From NCBI GenBank assembly GCA_003339415.1, contig PDHQ01000228.1:1-56873 (forward strand): a DNA stretch of 56,873 bases. The letters run 5' to 3'. Of the stretch, positions 24,375 through 35,514 are shown piece after piece. The position numbers and the translations under genes were made by a program. Within the stretch, counting starts at the first letter, position 1, and each line of letters begins with the position of its first letter. Under the pieces are notes generated by a model, which was not told the origin of the DNA, did no database searches, and saw only the letters and a program-made list of their open reading frames with translations. The DNA is from Ophiocordyceps camponoti-saundersi (nom. inval.) (lineage: Eukaryota > Ascomycota > Sordariomycetes > Hypocreales > Ophiocordycipitaceae).

Positions 24375-27002
24375 TCTTTTTTTTTATACTTAGATTAATC
24401 CTTCTTATAATAATTCTTATTATCTTTATAATAAGATATATTATAAGTTATTTTATAAATAATTAATTTATACTCTTTTTATATTTATATTTAAAAGCTT
24501 TAAAAAAGCTATTTAGCTATTTAGAAACTTTATAAAACTTTAGTATTTATTTAAGTTACTTACTTATAAATTTAATAATTAGAAATCGAATAATTATATA
24601 ACTTTTATCGCTTAAAAATAAGTATTATAAGAAAAAGGATATAATCTATTATTTAGTAAGTTAAATAATAATATTTATTATATTAATAAAAAAGTAAAAA
24701 GGTAAGCTAAGAGAGAATAACTCCTTAACGATAAGGATTATAATTTTAAATACTCGCTTTTAGATAATAAATACTCTAGCTTTAACTACTCCCTATTTAA
24801 AGTTTTTAAGGTTATAGCGCTTAAATATTTTACTTAATAAATTACCGTAGTATTTTCTTCTACCGCTAGCTTTATTTTTAAAATATTAGCTATTTTATTA
24901 AGAAGCTATAATCGCCCTTTGCTACTATATTCCCTTACTAATATTAAAGGGAATATCTTTCCGTAACCTAAATAACTTAGAAAAAACTATTATAGCGCTT
25001 ACGCGCTATTAGAAATTATAAAAGATTATATTAAAGGCCTAGTTAATAGGTACGTTTATTAAAGGTTAGAAAAGTTAGAGGAGATTAAGCAAAGTCTAGC
25101 TATTATCTTTTATACTAATTACTTTAGTAAAATAAAATAAATAATATTAATAGCTATAAAAAAAAAAAAAAAAAAAAAAAAACTAATGTTAAAAGATTTA
25201 CTATTATTTTTTAAAAATCTTAATTAATGTATTTTATTATTCTTTATAATTTAACTTAATAAAGCGTCCTTAGAACTTTTAATAAGTAAACTTACTTTAC
25301 CTTTTAATAACTTAAAACCCTTATAATAATCTCTAAGACCGTGATTTAATTTTAAGAAATTCTAAAAGCTAAAAAGGTTAAAAAGGCTAATAATAACTTT
25401 TTAATAACTTATTATAATAATCTAGTCTAGGTTATTAAATACTCTCTTACTTTTTTCGTAATATATTACGATAAGTAAGCTTTAATATTTTAAGATATAA
25501 ATATTACTTTAATTTAAGTAACTTATTTTAATAAATACCTTGCTAAATATAGTATTTCCCTTAGCTTAAGTTATATAGTAAAAATATTTAATATTAGTAA
25601 TAAATAGATTATTAATTTCCTTATTTTAATATTTATTTTACTTAATACCTTAGCTCTTAAAAACTTATCGATTAATATTAATAAAGTTACTATATTTATT
25701 AATCAGAAATTAGTATTTAATAATTTAAGTAAGATATTAGAGTTTTACGAAAAAAACCGATAAGACTTTTATATTTATATAAAAGAATAGACGTATTTAC
25801 CTAATAAAGGTATTATTACTTTACTTCTAGCTATTATTATTAATTATATACTCTTTTTAGCTTAGAGTAATATTATTAGAAATAAAATAACTCTAAACCT
25901 TAATAATATTCCTATTTTTAATATTTTAAATTTAATAAAAATAGCTCTTAATAATATTATTAGGAAGCTATATAGTTAGAAAAATAGCTTAGTTAAACCC
26001 TCTAATAATATTAAATATATTATAACTATTAAGCTTATTAACGCCGATCTATTTATTAATATAATAATAGATTAAAACTTTTCGTAGCTTTCCGTATAGC
26101 TTTAGTATAAACTATAGCGGATATATATTAATAACGCGCTTTATATAGAAAGTACGCGTTATACTATTTAACTATTAATAAGTAATAGCTATTATATCTA
26201 TTTAACTATTAATACGTAATAGATTTTTAAGTTATTTAACGATTATTATATAATAATAATATATTTACTAAGCTTAGGTAAGAACCTTATAAATTAGTAT
26301 ATTTTTAATATCGCTTTCTAATATTTTTATAATATAGTATTAATTATATATTATTTTTTCCTTATACTTTATATATTATAAATAAAGAAAGAATATCGGC
26401 TATAATAAGAAAGCTAAGTAAAGCTTATTTATTATAAACTACTCGTAATATACGCTTAAGGATAAGTATAAATTATTCGTAATATAATCGACTTTACTAC
26501 TTTTCTTAATATTTTAAATACCTTTATCTTTATAAAGTTTACTATATTTAAAGCTATAAACTATATCTCTTACGCTAATTATAGTAAGATTATCTATATT
26601 CGCTTTTATATTATTACTATAATTTATATATTTAAATAATAAAGATAGTAAGATATTTCCTTTATTTTATTTTTTTAGTTCGCATATTATATTACGTTTT
26701 TCTTATTCTTATTTTCTTTTCTTAATATTATAATACTCTTAACCGTAGTATATATTCTTCTATATATAACTAATATATATTATAATTCTTTTTTATTATT
26801 CTTATTTTATTTTTTTATTTTTTTCTTACCTTATATAAATTAATTTAGTTCTTTATATATTAATCCCTAATAATATTTCTTAATCTATAATTAAATATAG
26901 TTATTAGAGTTAATATAAAAAAGCTTTTAAGTATAATAATAATTTCTAAAATAATATACAAAGTTAATAAAGCTATTAGAATTCTTTTTAAGCTTAGGGA
27001 GT
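24375..27002 (+). pseudogene. Extra 3' region of Ty3/gypsy 2 with a possible additional ORF
   Basis: About 2.6 kb separates the nested R1 from the 3' LTR, more than a 3' untranslated region needs. Between about 24650 and 25150 a plus frame has only scattered Gln-type stops and a Ser/Asn/Tyr-rich composition (KYFT, KNYYSAYALLEIIKDYIKG and EKLEEIKQSL can be read). I do not recognise the protein. It could be an accessory or captured gene of the element, or another insertion whose borders I cannot see. Low to moderate confidence. Confidence 0.4.
25158..25182 (+). repeat. Poly(A) run of 25
   Basis: A pure A25 tract inside the 3' region of Ty3/gypsy 2. It is by far the longest homopolymer in the window. 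It may be a slippage product or the tail of a small retroposed insertion; I see no matching TSD. Confidence 0.95.
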
Positions 27003-27606
27003 TAATATAAAATATATAGAAATATATAATAATACCCTTATAAATTGCCTAACCTCTTATAATATTTTACTAAGATTTCCCCTTTTAAGATTTTACTTAG
27101 ATTTCCCGTAAAAACTTTATTACCTTTATGCTTAGAAAATTACTAAGATTTCCTATTAGGAATTCTTTATAATAACTCTTAGGATTTTACTAAGATTTCT
27201 TACTAGATTTAATATTAAAATATATATTTAGAAATCTCCGGATTTTACTAGGAAATCCCCGTATACTAGAAAATTACCGTATACTAGGAAATCTCTATTT
27301 TACTAATATATACGGAAATTACCGTAAAATCCCCTTAGGTAAATACCTTTAAGATTATATTAGGAAATCTTCCTTAAGCTCCTAGCTATATAATTAGCCT
27401 AATATTCCTTTAAGTAGTAATTTAGATTCTTTTATAGTTACTATTTTAATTCTTAAAAGACTTTTACTTATACTTATACCTTTCGTAGTAGCTATTTTAT
27501 AATCTTATAATTAGTAGCTAGCTTATCTCCCTCTTTTATATATTATATCTAGTAGCTAGCTTAGTATATACGCTTATTAGAAGATTATATATATAAGCGT
27601 ATATTA
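27003..27606 (+). repeat. 3' LTR of Ty3/gypsy 2 (604 bp)
   Basis: Same length as the 5' LTR and matching it throughout, including the repeated ACTAGGAAATC-like words. Differences are C/T and G/A, as expected if both LTRs were identical at insertion and then suffered RIP independently. Confidence 0.95.
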
Positions 27607-27880
27607 GGTAATAAGGGCTATAAAGAAACTAAAGCTAAAGCTAAACCTTATTTAAGTATTTAAATCCCCTCCCGCGGAGTTTATATTAGCGGCGTTAAAG
27701 TGTATAGCGGAGAGCGATAATAATAGCTTAAAAAATAAGCTTATAAGAGCTAAAAGTATAATTAAGCGCGGAGGATAAAGTAAAGGGCGGGGGCGGAAAA
27801 AAAGTAAATAAGCTAAGCGGGACTAAGTAAATTAAAAAGCAAAGTTAAGAGTAAAATATAAAGTAAATAAATAATAATAA
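27607..27880 (+). pseudogene. Basic coding frame, right part, split by Ty3/gypsy 2
   Basis: From GTA at 27608 the frame continues the one broken at 15524: a Lys/Leu-rich stretch, then PPAEFILAALKCIAESDN (about 27669-27722) and a strongly basic tail with KGRGRKKSK (about 27783-27812), ending near 27870 with clustered stops. The family is unknown. The basic tail could bind nucleic acid. Codons for Gln and Trp read as stops. Confidence 0.45.
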
Positions 27881-28300
27881 TTATATAATAAAAATATTAA
27901 AAATTATTCTTTATATTTAAACTTTATATTTAAATATTTTAATATATTAAAATATTTTAATATTTTTAAATATTTTAATATATCTAAATATTTAAATATA
28001 TTTAAATATTATAAAAGAATAAAAAAGGGTTAAACTAATAAAAATATTATAAGTAAATAAATTATAAGGTAAAAAGGTTTATAATAGCTTTATAGCTAAA
28101 AGCCTTATTAAAATCCTTATAATTTTAAATTAAACTTATAGAAAATATAAATAAAAAGGTCTTTTTTAAATAGTTAGTTTATAATATAAAGTAAAGTAAG
28201 CTATTATTTTATCTTCCCTGCTATTATAAAAAAATAAAAGGTTATAATTATAAGAATATTATAAATATAAAAAAACTTATTAAAGCTAATTTTACTATTA
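27881..28300. other. AT-rich spacer with TAAATATTTT-type low complexity
   Basis: About 27890-28010 consists of near-palindromic words such as AAATATTTTAATA, in imperfect tandem. No gene is seen. Confidence 0.6.
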
Positions 28301-28314
28301 TAAAGTTAAGTTAA

Positions 28315-29176
28315 GGCGTTATTAAAGAATTTTAGAAAGCTTTAATAAATTTATAAAGTATTATTAGGTTTTAGTTAAGGCGGTTTATTAATAAGGTATT
28401 TAAAAAACTAGCTATATTTTTAAAGCTTTTCCTTTTTAAAGTTTTAATAAAGCTATTATTTTTTATAAAAATAAGCTTTTAAAGTCTTAAAGGACTAAAA
28501 GGAGTTATTTAAAGTTTATATTAAAATAATAAAAAAGGATTAAAAGGATTTAAAAAGGATATAAGCGGGGTAAAGCTAGCTTTTATATTATTAGTAAAAG
28601 TATATAGGAATTCTCTTAAAAGCGGAGTAGATATAAGCTATAAGTTTTTTATTATAAAAAAGTTAATAGCTATAAGCGGCGTAATAAGATAAGTAAATAT
28701 TAATAAAGGGGGTAAAAGTTTTAGACTTAATATAATAAGAAGGGGTTACTTAATACGCTTTAAAGATAATATAAAAGTATTTAAATTAAATAATAGCTAG
28801 CTATTAAGAAATAAGGCTTTTAAGTTCCCCGCCTAATAAAGTTAAAGCGGAGTAAACTATATTACTAAAAGTATATATAAACTTAATAACTTTAATATAA
28901 ATTTCCTTTACTTAGAGGAGTAAAAAGCTTTAAGTAAATAAAATAAGCTTAGTTAAAGCTAGCTATTAATAATTAAGCTTTTTTATAAAATAATAAAAGT
29001 AAGGCTTTTATTAGAATATATAATAAGTTTAAACCTTAAATATATATACCTTTTATATAAGTTAAATAGTATTTTTATTAAAAACTAATAAAGTTATATT
29101 AATAAAGTAAGCTTTTATAAAATAAAAGAGTTTTTTTTTAAATAGCTAAAAAGTTATTTTATACTTTATTACTTAA
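28315..29176 (+). pseudogene. Long unidentified coding frame, part 1, interrupted by R1
   Basis: One plus-strand phase can be followed from about 28315 to the R1 insertion, with stops that are almost all TAA or TAG at plausible Gln positions. Readable parts include KGGKSFRLNIIRRGYLIRF (about 28705-28760) and YNLKYIYLLYK-like sequence near 29030. It is Lys/Asn/Phe-rich and I see no known domain. The same phase continues after the R1 insertion at 31648, so the R1 disrupted it. It could be a gag-like or DNA-transposon protein, or a repeated host gene. Confidence 0.45.
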
Positions 29177-30748
29177 CTTTTATATATTTTATAAACTCTA
29201 CGCTTATAATAACGCGGATATAAACTTTTTATTTTTATATTATAAGTAAACTCCGCTCCCTTTATTATTTTATAATAATAGTAAGCTATATTTAGAGCGA
29301 CTCTAAGTGGAAAAGTAACGCTATATAAGTTAATTATAATTATAAAAATTTTTTACTTAAAATATAGCTTTATTTTAAATTATAATAATTTTAAACTTAA
29401 AAGTTTATTATATTTATTATTTTATTAAAAGCTAAAATAAATATTAATAAGATTATTTTAAAAATTATTTTTATTTTTTTATAAGTAATTATTAAAGAAA
29501 TAGCGGAGTTTAAAAAGGTTTAGGGAGGCGCCCCTTTTACTTTAATTTTATTAATTAGTAATATCTCTTTAGCTATTATAGCTATAATTTCCTCTTTTTT
29601 TATAGCTTTAAGGGGAGCGGAACTCTTTTAATATAAGCTATAATTATAACTAAAGCGCTAGAAAAGATTATTAAAAAGTAAATTCTTAGGTAATATAAGT
29701 AATAGCTTAGATTCTATTTTAACTTTATTATTACTTTATTACGGGTTTAAAGCTTTAAGGTAATTATAATAAATAGTAATTATAAACTTTATAAGTAAAG
29801 CTAAGCTTTTATAATAAGGAAATTACTTAATAGTAATATTATAATAGTATTTTAAAATATTATTTATAAGCTTTAGTTTAATTTAAAATAACTTTATATT
29901 ATTTTTAGAGAAAAAATATACTTAACTAATAAAAGTTATACTCTTATTAGAAAAAATACTAAAGTAAGCTTTATAATAAAATAATAAGGAAGCTTTTTAA
30001 AAAAAGATTAAATTATCGAATAAGGTTTTAATAATATAATTATATATAAAAAAGTATTATTTAAAAATTTAGCAGAGTTTTTTATTAATTATTATTAATA
30101 ATATAATAAATATAAACCCGATTTATAATAAAAATATAATAATATAAGTAAAGATTTTTAATATAAAACTATATACGCTAAAAGTTTAACTTTAATAATA
30201 TTTTAAATATTACTAATTTAAATATATTATTTAATATTATATAATAAAGCTATAATATAATAAATATTTTACTACTTTATATATAAAAGGTAAGTCCGCT
30301 TACCTTATAGCTTATAAGAAAAAATTATATTATTACTTTTTTTATTAAAAGTTTTACTTTAAGTAAAGTTAACTTTATTTTAAAATAAAAGTAGTATAAA
30401 GCTAGGCGAAAAATATATATATTATTTAACTTTTAAAGTTTATAAATTAAAACTTTATATATACCGCCCCTTTTCCCTTTTTAGCGCGAATTAGAAATTA
30501 ATAGCTACCGGGGTAAAAACGCTAAAAAGCGAATATAATAATATCTCCTCCTCTAACTCTAACTCCGTACTTATTCGTAACTTTATTATAATAATTTAGC
30601 TATTTTTCGAGACTAGCTATTATAAAGTTTATTATAAGATAATAAAACCTTTATATATTTTTAAGCTATACTAATAAAGCTTTAATTAATTAAATTATTT
30701 AAGCTACTTTAATTAAATATAAAAATTTAGTTTATAATAATAATAATA

Positions 30749-30830
30749 GCCCTCCTAGCGTAGTAGTTAAGCGTCTAGAGATATTAGTCTCCTATAAGAG
30801 AGGTAGTCGGTTCGAATCCGGCGGAGGGCA
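30749..30830 (+). tRNA. tRNA-like head of the SINE (degenerate)
   Basis: The 82-nt region has a perfect 7-bp acceptor stem (GCCCTCC with GGAGGGC), discriminator A, a D arm with A-box-like TAGCGTAGTAGTTAAG, and an intact T arm with the perfect B box GGTTCGAATCC (30809-30819). The anticodon arm does not fold cleanly and is about nine bases too long. Counting back from the T arm places CCT (30791-30793) in the anticodon position, suggesting tRNA-Arg, but this is tentative. The first two bases overlap the TSD. A run of six T follows at 30837-30842. Confidence 0.7.
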
Positions 30831-31352
30831 CGGGTATTTTTTACCCTAACTATATAGCCGGGGTACGGTCCGACCCCGGCATAACCCTAGTAGGAGTAAT
30901 AACCTTACCGGGCTCCTTCCCTCCCTCGGTAGGAGTAGTAACCCGGCCGAGGCTTAGGTAAAGTAAGGCGCGGGGTAAAGGTATAGTTAGATAACGTAAG
31001 TTATTAGAGGAATAGGTCCCTTTTAATAGCGATTATAATCTAATAATAAAATATAATTACGAAGTAATATATCTTTATTATAATATCTGCTAATATATAT
31101 ACCGGAATTACTTAGAACTTAGATAAAATATATAATAAGAAATATAAGTACCTTTTACTTAGGACCGGCGTAACTTCGGATATTTTTTATAATAATTAAG
31201 CTTTCCGATATAACGTAATTAGCTTATAAGCTAGCCGAATATATTAAGTAAGGGGTTTTCCCTTAGGGTACTCCGGTTTTTCCTCTTTATTAAATAATTA
31301 TATATTTAGATACCTATATAGGTTACTAGAGTAATATAATATATATATATAG
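30751..31352 (+). mobile_element. tRNA-headed SINE with LINE-derived tail
   Basis: A 602-bp insertion in R1 flanked by a 13-bp perfect repeat, TAATAATAATAGC (30738-30750 and 31353-31365). The three parts are: a tRNA-like head (30749-30830) with Pol III A and B boxes; a GC-richer body (30831-31245) unlike anything else here; and a 3' tail (31246-31352) closely matching the 3' ends of the two LINE copies. It ends in (TA)n. It is nonautonomous: no coding frame was found. RIP damage is lighter than in the surrounding R1. Confidence 0.9.
31246..31352 (+). repeat. SINE 3' tail shared with the LINE
   Basis: It contains AAGTAAGGGGTTTTCCC, then CCGGTTTTTCC, then TTTAGATACCTATATAGG and a (TA)n end. 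The same blocks in the same order occur at 50703-50808 and 39981-40090 in the LINE copies. Confidence 0.88.
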
Positions 31353-31646
31353 TAATAATAATAGCTAAGAAGATAAGTAAGCTATCTAAATTTTATACTA
31401 AACTTAATTTATATATATTTTTATTATTATAAAGTTTACTTTAAGTAAAATATTAGCTTTTAAATTACTAATTAATACCTAACTTATTAAATATATAGAG
31501 TATTAGGTATAAGTAAGGTTTAACTTAAAGTTAAGGTAATACTTAAGAGGAGGGTTTTACTTTAAGCTTTTTAGTTTTTCCCCTTTTTAAAATATATATA
31601 GGATAGTTTTAAGCTATATAAGGTATACTAGTATATAAATATTATA

Positions 31647-32770
31647 TATACTTTATTACTTAATTATAGTAAGTATTACAAGCTTATTTAAGCTAATAAT
31701 AAACTTAAGTAAAGGTATACTTAATATTAAGAATATTAATATTATTTATAAATTTAATAATAAGTATACTAATTATTTCTTTTAAGCGCTTATAAAGAGA
31801 TAAGATATATAAGATAAATAATACCGGAGAGAGTAGGGAGCCTTAAAGGACTTTAATAAAGATAAGGAAAAGGTCCGATAATTTACCGTTAGCTTTTAAG
31901 CAGAAGGTATAGTTAAAAAGGTAAAAGTAAAGGAAAATTATAATTTATTTAAAAAAACTAAAAAGGTTAAGAATTTCTATTAGCTTAAAATATAAAATAT
32001 AATTAAAAGCGCCTATTATATTTAATATTAAAAGGAGAGTAAAGCTTTAAAAGCTTTAAGTAATATAGATAAACTTTATTAAAAAAGTAAAGCGCTATTA
32101 GTAAACTAGTTAAGCTAGTTACTTATTTAACTTTATAATAAGATTCTTATAAACTTTATTATATAAAATATTTTCTTTATAATTATAATTTTAAAAATCT
32201 TACTAATAGTATTAAGAAGGGAGATAAGATAATAGCTACTTAAAGTTTAATAAACTTTTAAGCTTTTCTCCGCTTTATAAAGAATTATAATATTAAAAGT
32301 TTAATATTAAGTAAGGAAATATCTATAAATAATATATTTTTAAAAAAGCTTAGTTAAGATTATTATAAAAAGTTATTTATAACTTTTTAAGAAGCTAATA
32401 AAAATATTATTAAGCTTAGTAAACTTTTATAATATAATATTAAAAATAGTAAAGCGGACTTTATTTTTAATAACTTAAAAGGGAATATTTATTAAGAGGA
32501 AAAAGTTAAAGATAAAAAGGTATAAGGTATTTTCTAAAAAATAAGAAAAGAATTTTTAAGCTAAGAGTACTAACTTTTTAGAGAAAAATAATTAAAAAGT
32601 AAAGTTTATATTTTATTAAAAAGGAGGAGTATATATAAGCTTTAAAAAAGCTTAGCTAAAAAGTCTTACTTACTAAGCTATAAACTATATAATATTAAAG
32701 TTACCGCTTATAAAAGTAAGAAATTACGTTTAATTATCCCTTTTTACTTTCCTAATAGATAATTTTTATT
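31647..32770 (+). pseudogene. Long unidentified coding frame, part 2
   Basis: Starting in the duplicated target site, the phase that was open before the R1 insertion continues: SLFKLIINLSKGILNIKN (about 31680-31735), ALKDFNKDKEKVR (about 31840-31880), EGIVKKVKVKENYNLFKK (about 31903-31958), ESKALKALSNIDKLY (about 32036-32082). Later parts are Lys/Ser/Asn-rich. Stops are nearly all Gln-type. No domain was recognised; the end is approximate. Confidence 0.45.
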
Positions 32771-35514
32771 ATATTATAATATTTTAATATATTTATTAAT
32801 AATTAAAATTTAGCTATATTTACTAATATTACTTAATATATTTTATATTTAAAGTTATAAATATAATTTTTTAAATTTATTATAAATATAAGTAAAGATT
32901 ATATTATTAAGGTAATTTTAAAACTATTAAGCTAATTATAGCGTTTAATTACTTATATAGCTATATTATTAACTCCTTAATATTTATTATAAACTTTACT
33001 TAAATAATAGAAAATAAAAAGCGGTTTTTTATTTTTATTTATAAGATATTAAAATTAAAATATTTTTAATATAATATTAAAGTAAAGTTTAAAAAGGGAA
33101 AGGTAATAGAAAATATAAATTAAAAACTATAATTAAAGCTAAAAAGATTAAAATCTAAGCTAAAATATATAAGGAAATAGTTAAATATATTTTAAATTAG
33201 GTTAATAATATTAATCCTCCGCTTATATACCTTTTAAGTAATTTTATAAAAAAGGGTAAAAAGTTTAAAATAAAGTTAATAAAAAATAAAAAAAAGCTTT
33301 ATAAAATAAAAATAAGTATATTTATAAAAGTCTTAAGAGGGGTAATAGGCGTGAAAGTCGCTAAAAATAATTAGCGAAGTAGAGGCGGAGGATAAATATA
33401 AAAAGGAGAAGGGGGCGGTAAATATAAGAGAAGTTTAAGATATATTCTAAGCGGCGAGGAGTAAATAATAAATACTTAAAGCTTATTATAAAAAAAACTC
33501 TAATAAGGTTAAGCTTTATAATAAAGCTTTAGTTATTAATTTTATATTTTTTATATATATAAAAGAGAGCCTTATTTTTATTTTAGATAAGGCGGTAAAA
33601 AGTAAGTTTAGGAAGTAAAGGGCGATTATATATATTAAGTTAAAATTTTTATATAATAATTATATTATAGCTTTCTTTATTAAATAAAGTAAGCTAAATA
33701 AAATAGTTAATTTTTTTATATTTTATAATAAGGTTATAATTCTTATAAAAACTAAATATTAAAAATAATTATTTATAATTATTTTAATTATATAAAGTTT
33801 ATTAATATAAACTTTACTTAAAATTATTATAAGGCTAATTATAAGTTATAAAGTTTATTATATAGCTTATAGCTTTTATATATATTATTAAGCTAAAAGC
33901 TTTTTAGGGAAACTTAAGTAAATAGTATATTATAAGAAGATCGCTAAAGCGTATCTTTAAAAGATTTATAATATACTTACTTCCTTAAAAAACTATAATA
34001 AAGCTTTTATTATCTTTATAAAGTTACCGCTAAATAAGGGCTAGAGGTTAAGCGGATTATAATAATTAAAAAAGGTAAGGTTTATTTAGAAAGCTAAACT
34101 TAGTATAGCTTTATTATTTTTAAAACTCTAGGTAGTTTTTTAACTATATAAAATATATACTCTTATATAAAATATAATAGCGGGGTTTTTCTCCTTTTTA
34201 TATAAAGTAGTTTTCTTCTTTATTATTATATAAAGTAGCTATATAATATTTATATTAAGAGGGCTTTTAATAATATTAAATAATATATTTAAATTAAAAA
34301 TACTTATAATATTATTTAAAGTATATAAAGTTTTTATAAAGTTTATAATAAATTATCTTTATATTTATAATTACTTTATTTAAATAAAGCTTATTTATAT
34401 TTTTTACGCTACTTAAGCTTATAATAAAATAAGTTTATAAAGCTTTTTTATTAGTAATATATTAAAGTTAAAGTGCTTTTGCTTAAATTATATTAATTTT
34501 ATTTACCTCCTTAATAATATTAAGTAATATATTATAATTATAATTAGCTATTAAAATCTAAATATTTTTAATAATAATAAAATAAGTTTAGTATATATAC
34601 TTAGTTTTTATTTTAAAAGCTTAAGCTACCTATTTATTCTTAAAAATAAAATCTTTATATTTTAAGTTAAATATAATAATAAAATTATTATTAGAAAGTT
34701 AGTATATAGTAATTATTATAAAGTAGCTTATAGCTTTATTAACTTTTTAAATAACTTTTTAGGGAGTAAGCGCTAGAACTTTATTAATTATTAAAGTATC
34801 TTTTATTAAGATAAATACCTCTTTTTTTATTCTTACTAGAATTAGGCGTATAAGGGGCGTTATAAAAAGAGCGGAGTTTAAAGCAGAGTTTATAATAATA
34901 TTAGCTTAAGTTAAAGTTTTAAGGGCGGAGTCTAATTCCTTACTTATAGCTTTATAAAATATAGCTTTAATTAACTTTTAAATAGTATAAGAGATAATAA
35001 TAAGTAAGCTAAATAAGTTTTTAAAAGCTTATTAGCGCTACTAAAGCTTAGTAAACGCTATATTAAGGATACTTTATATAAGGCGAAAATCTTATATAGA
35101 GATTATTTTAGTAAGTTTTTTATATATAAACTTTAAAATAAGATTTATTAAAGTTTAAAAAGTATTAATATATAAGTTATTAGAGTTAATAGTAGCGTTA
35201 TATTAATTTTTACTTATATATAACTATTATCGAGACTAATTAAGCCCTTAAGTCCCGCTATTTAGTATTATTAGTATTAATAGTAAACTAAGAGGCGGAC
35301 CGCTTTATAACTTTATATTTAAAGCTATTCTTTTAGCGAAGTTAGACTTTAAAAAGTAGAAAGTATTAAATTCTTATAATATTATAGCGTTAAGTATAAA
35401 TAAGAACCCTAATTATCTAAAATTATAAAAAAGTTAAATAACTTAAGTTAATAGCTATAATAGCGCTATATTATCTTTTTTTTATATTATAAAAGTATTA
35501 TTAGTTAAAAAGTT
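32771..35514. other. Unclassified RIP'd sequence
   Basis: About 2.7 kb between the unidentified frame and the truncated LINE. GC-richer remnants occur at 33337-33460 (GGCGGAGG words) and 34850-34930. Formerly coding frames are likely but none was recognised. I found no terminal repeats. Confidence 0.5.

Larger units (their letters stand above)
15525..27606 (+). mobile_element. Ty3/gypsy LTR retrotransposon 2 with chromodomain
   Basis: The LTRs are 604 bp each (15525-16128 and 27003-27606), with a perfect 5-bp TSD GGTAA (15520-15524 and 27607-27611). The ends read TAATAT...TATTA, the RIP form of TG...CA. A purine-rich word, AGCTTAGGGAGT, lies directly before the right LTR. Inside are reverse transcriptase, RNase H, integrase and a chromodomain, in chromovirus order. 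An R1 retroposon (22495-24361) is nested 3' of the chromodomain. Without it the element is about 10.2 kb, long for this group because about 2.6 kb more follows pol. Confidence 0.95.
29177..31646 (+). mobile_element. R1 retroposon, copy carrying a nested SINE
   Basis: It is flanked by a 17-bp direct repeat, TATACTTTATTACTTAA (29160-29176 and 31647-31663). The sense strand is plus, with the tail at the right end. Removing the SINE and its duplicated site leaves about 1,855 bp, matching the other complete R1 copies. The long TSD is typical of target-primed reverse transcription. It interrupts a coding frame of the surrounding sequence. Confidence 0.9.

Noticed and set aside
30749..30830. Independent functional tRNA gene
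   Set aside because: It lies exactly at the 5' end of a 602-bp insertion with a 13-bp TSD and a LINE-type tail, and its anticodon arm is abnormal. A SINE head explains it better.
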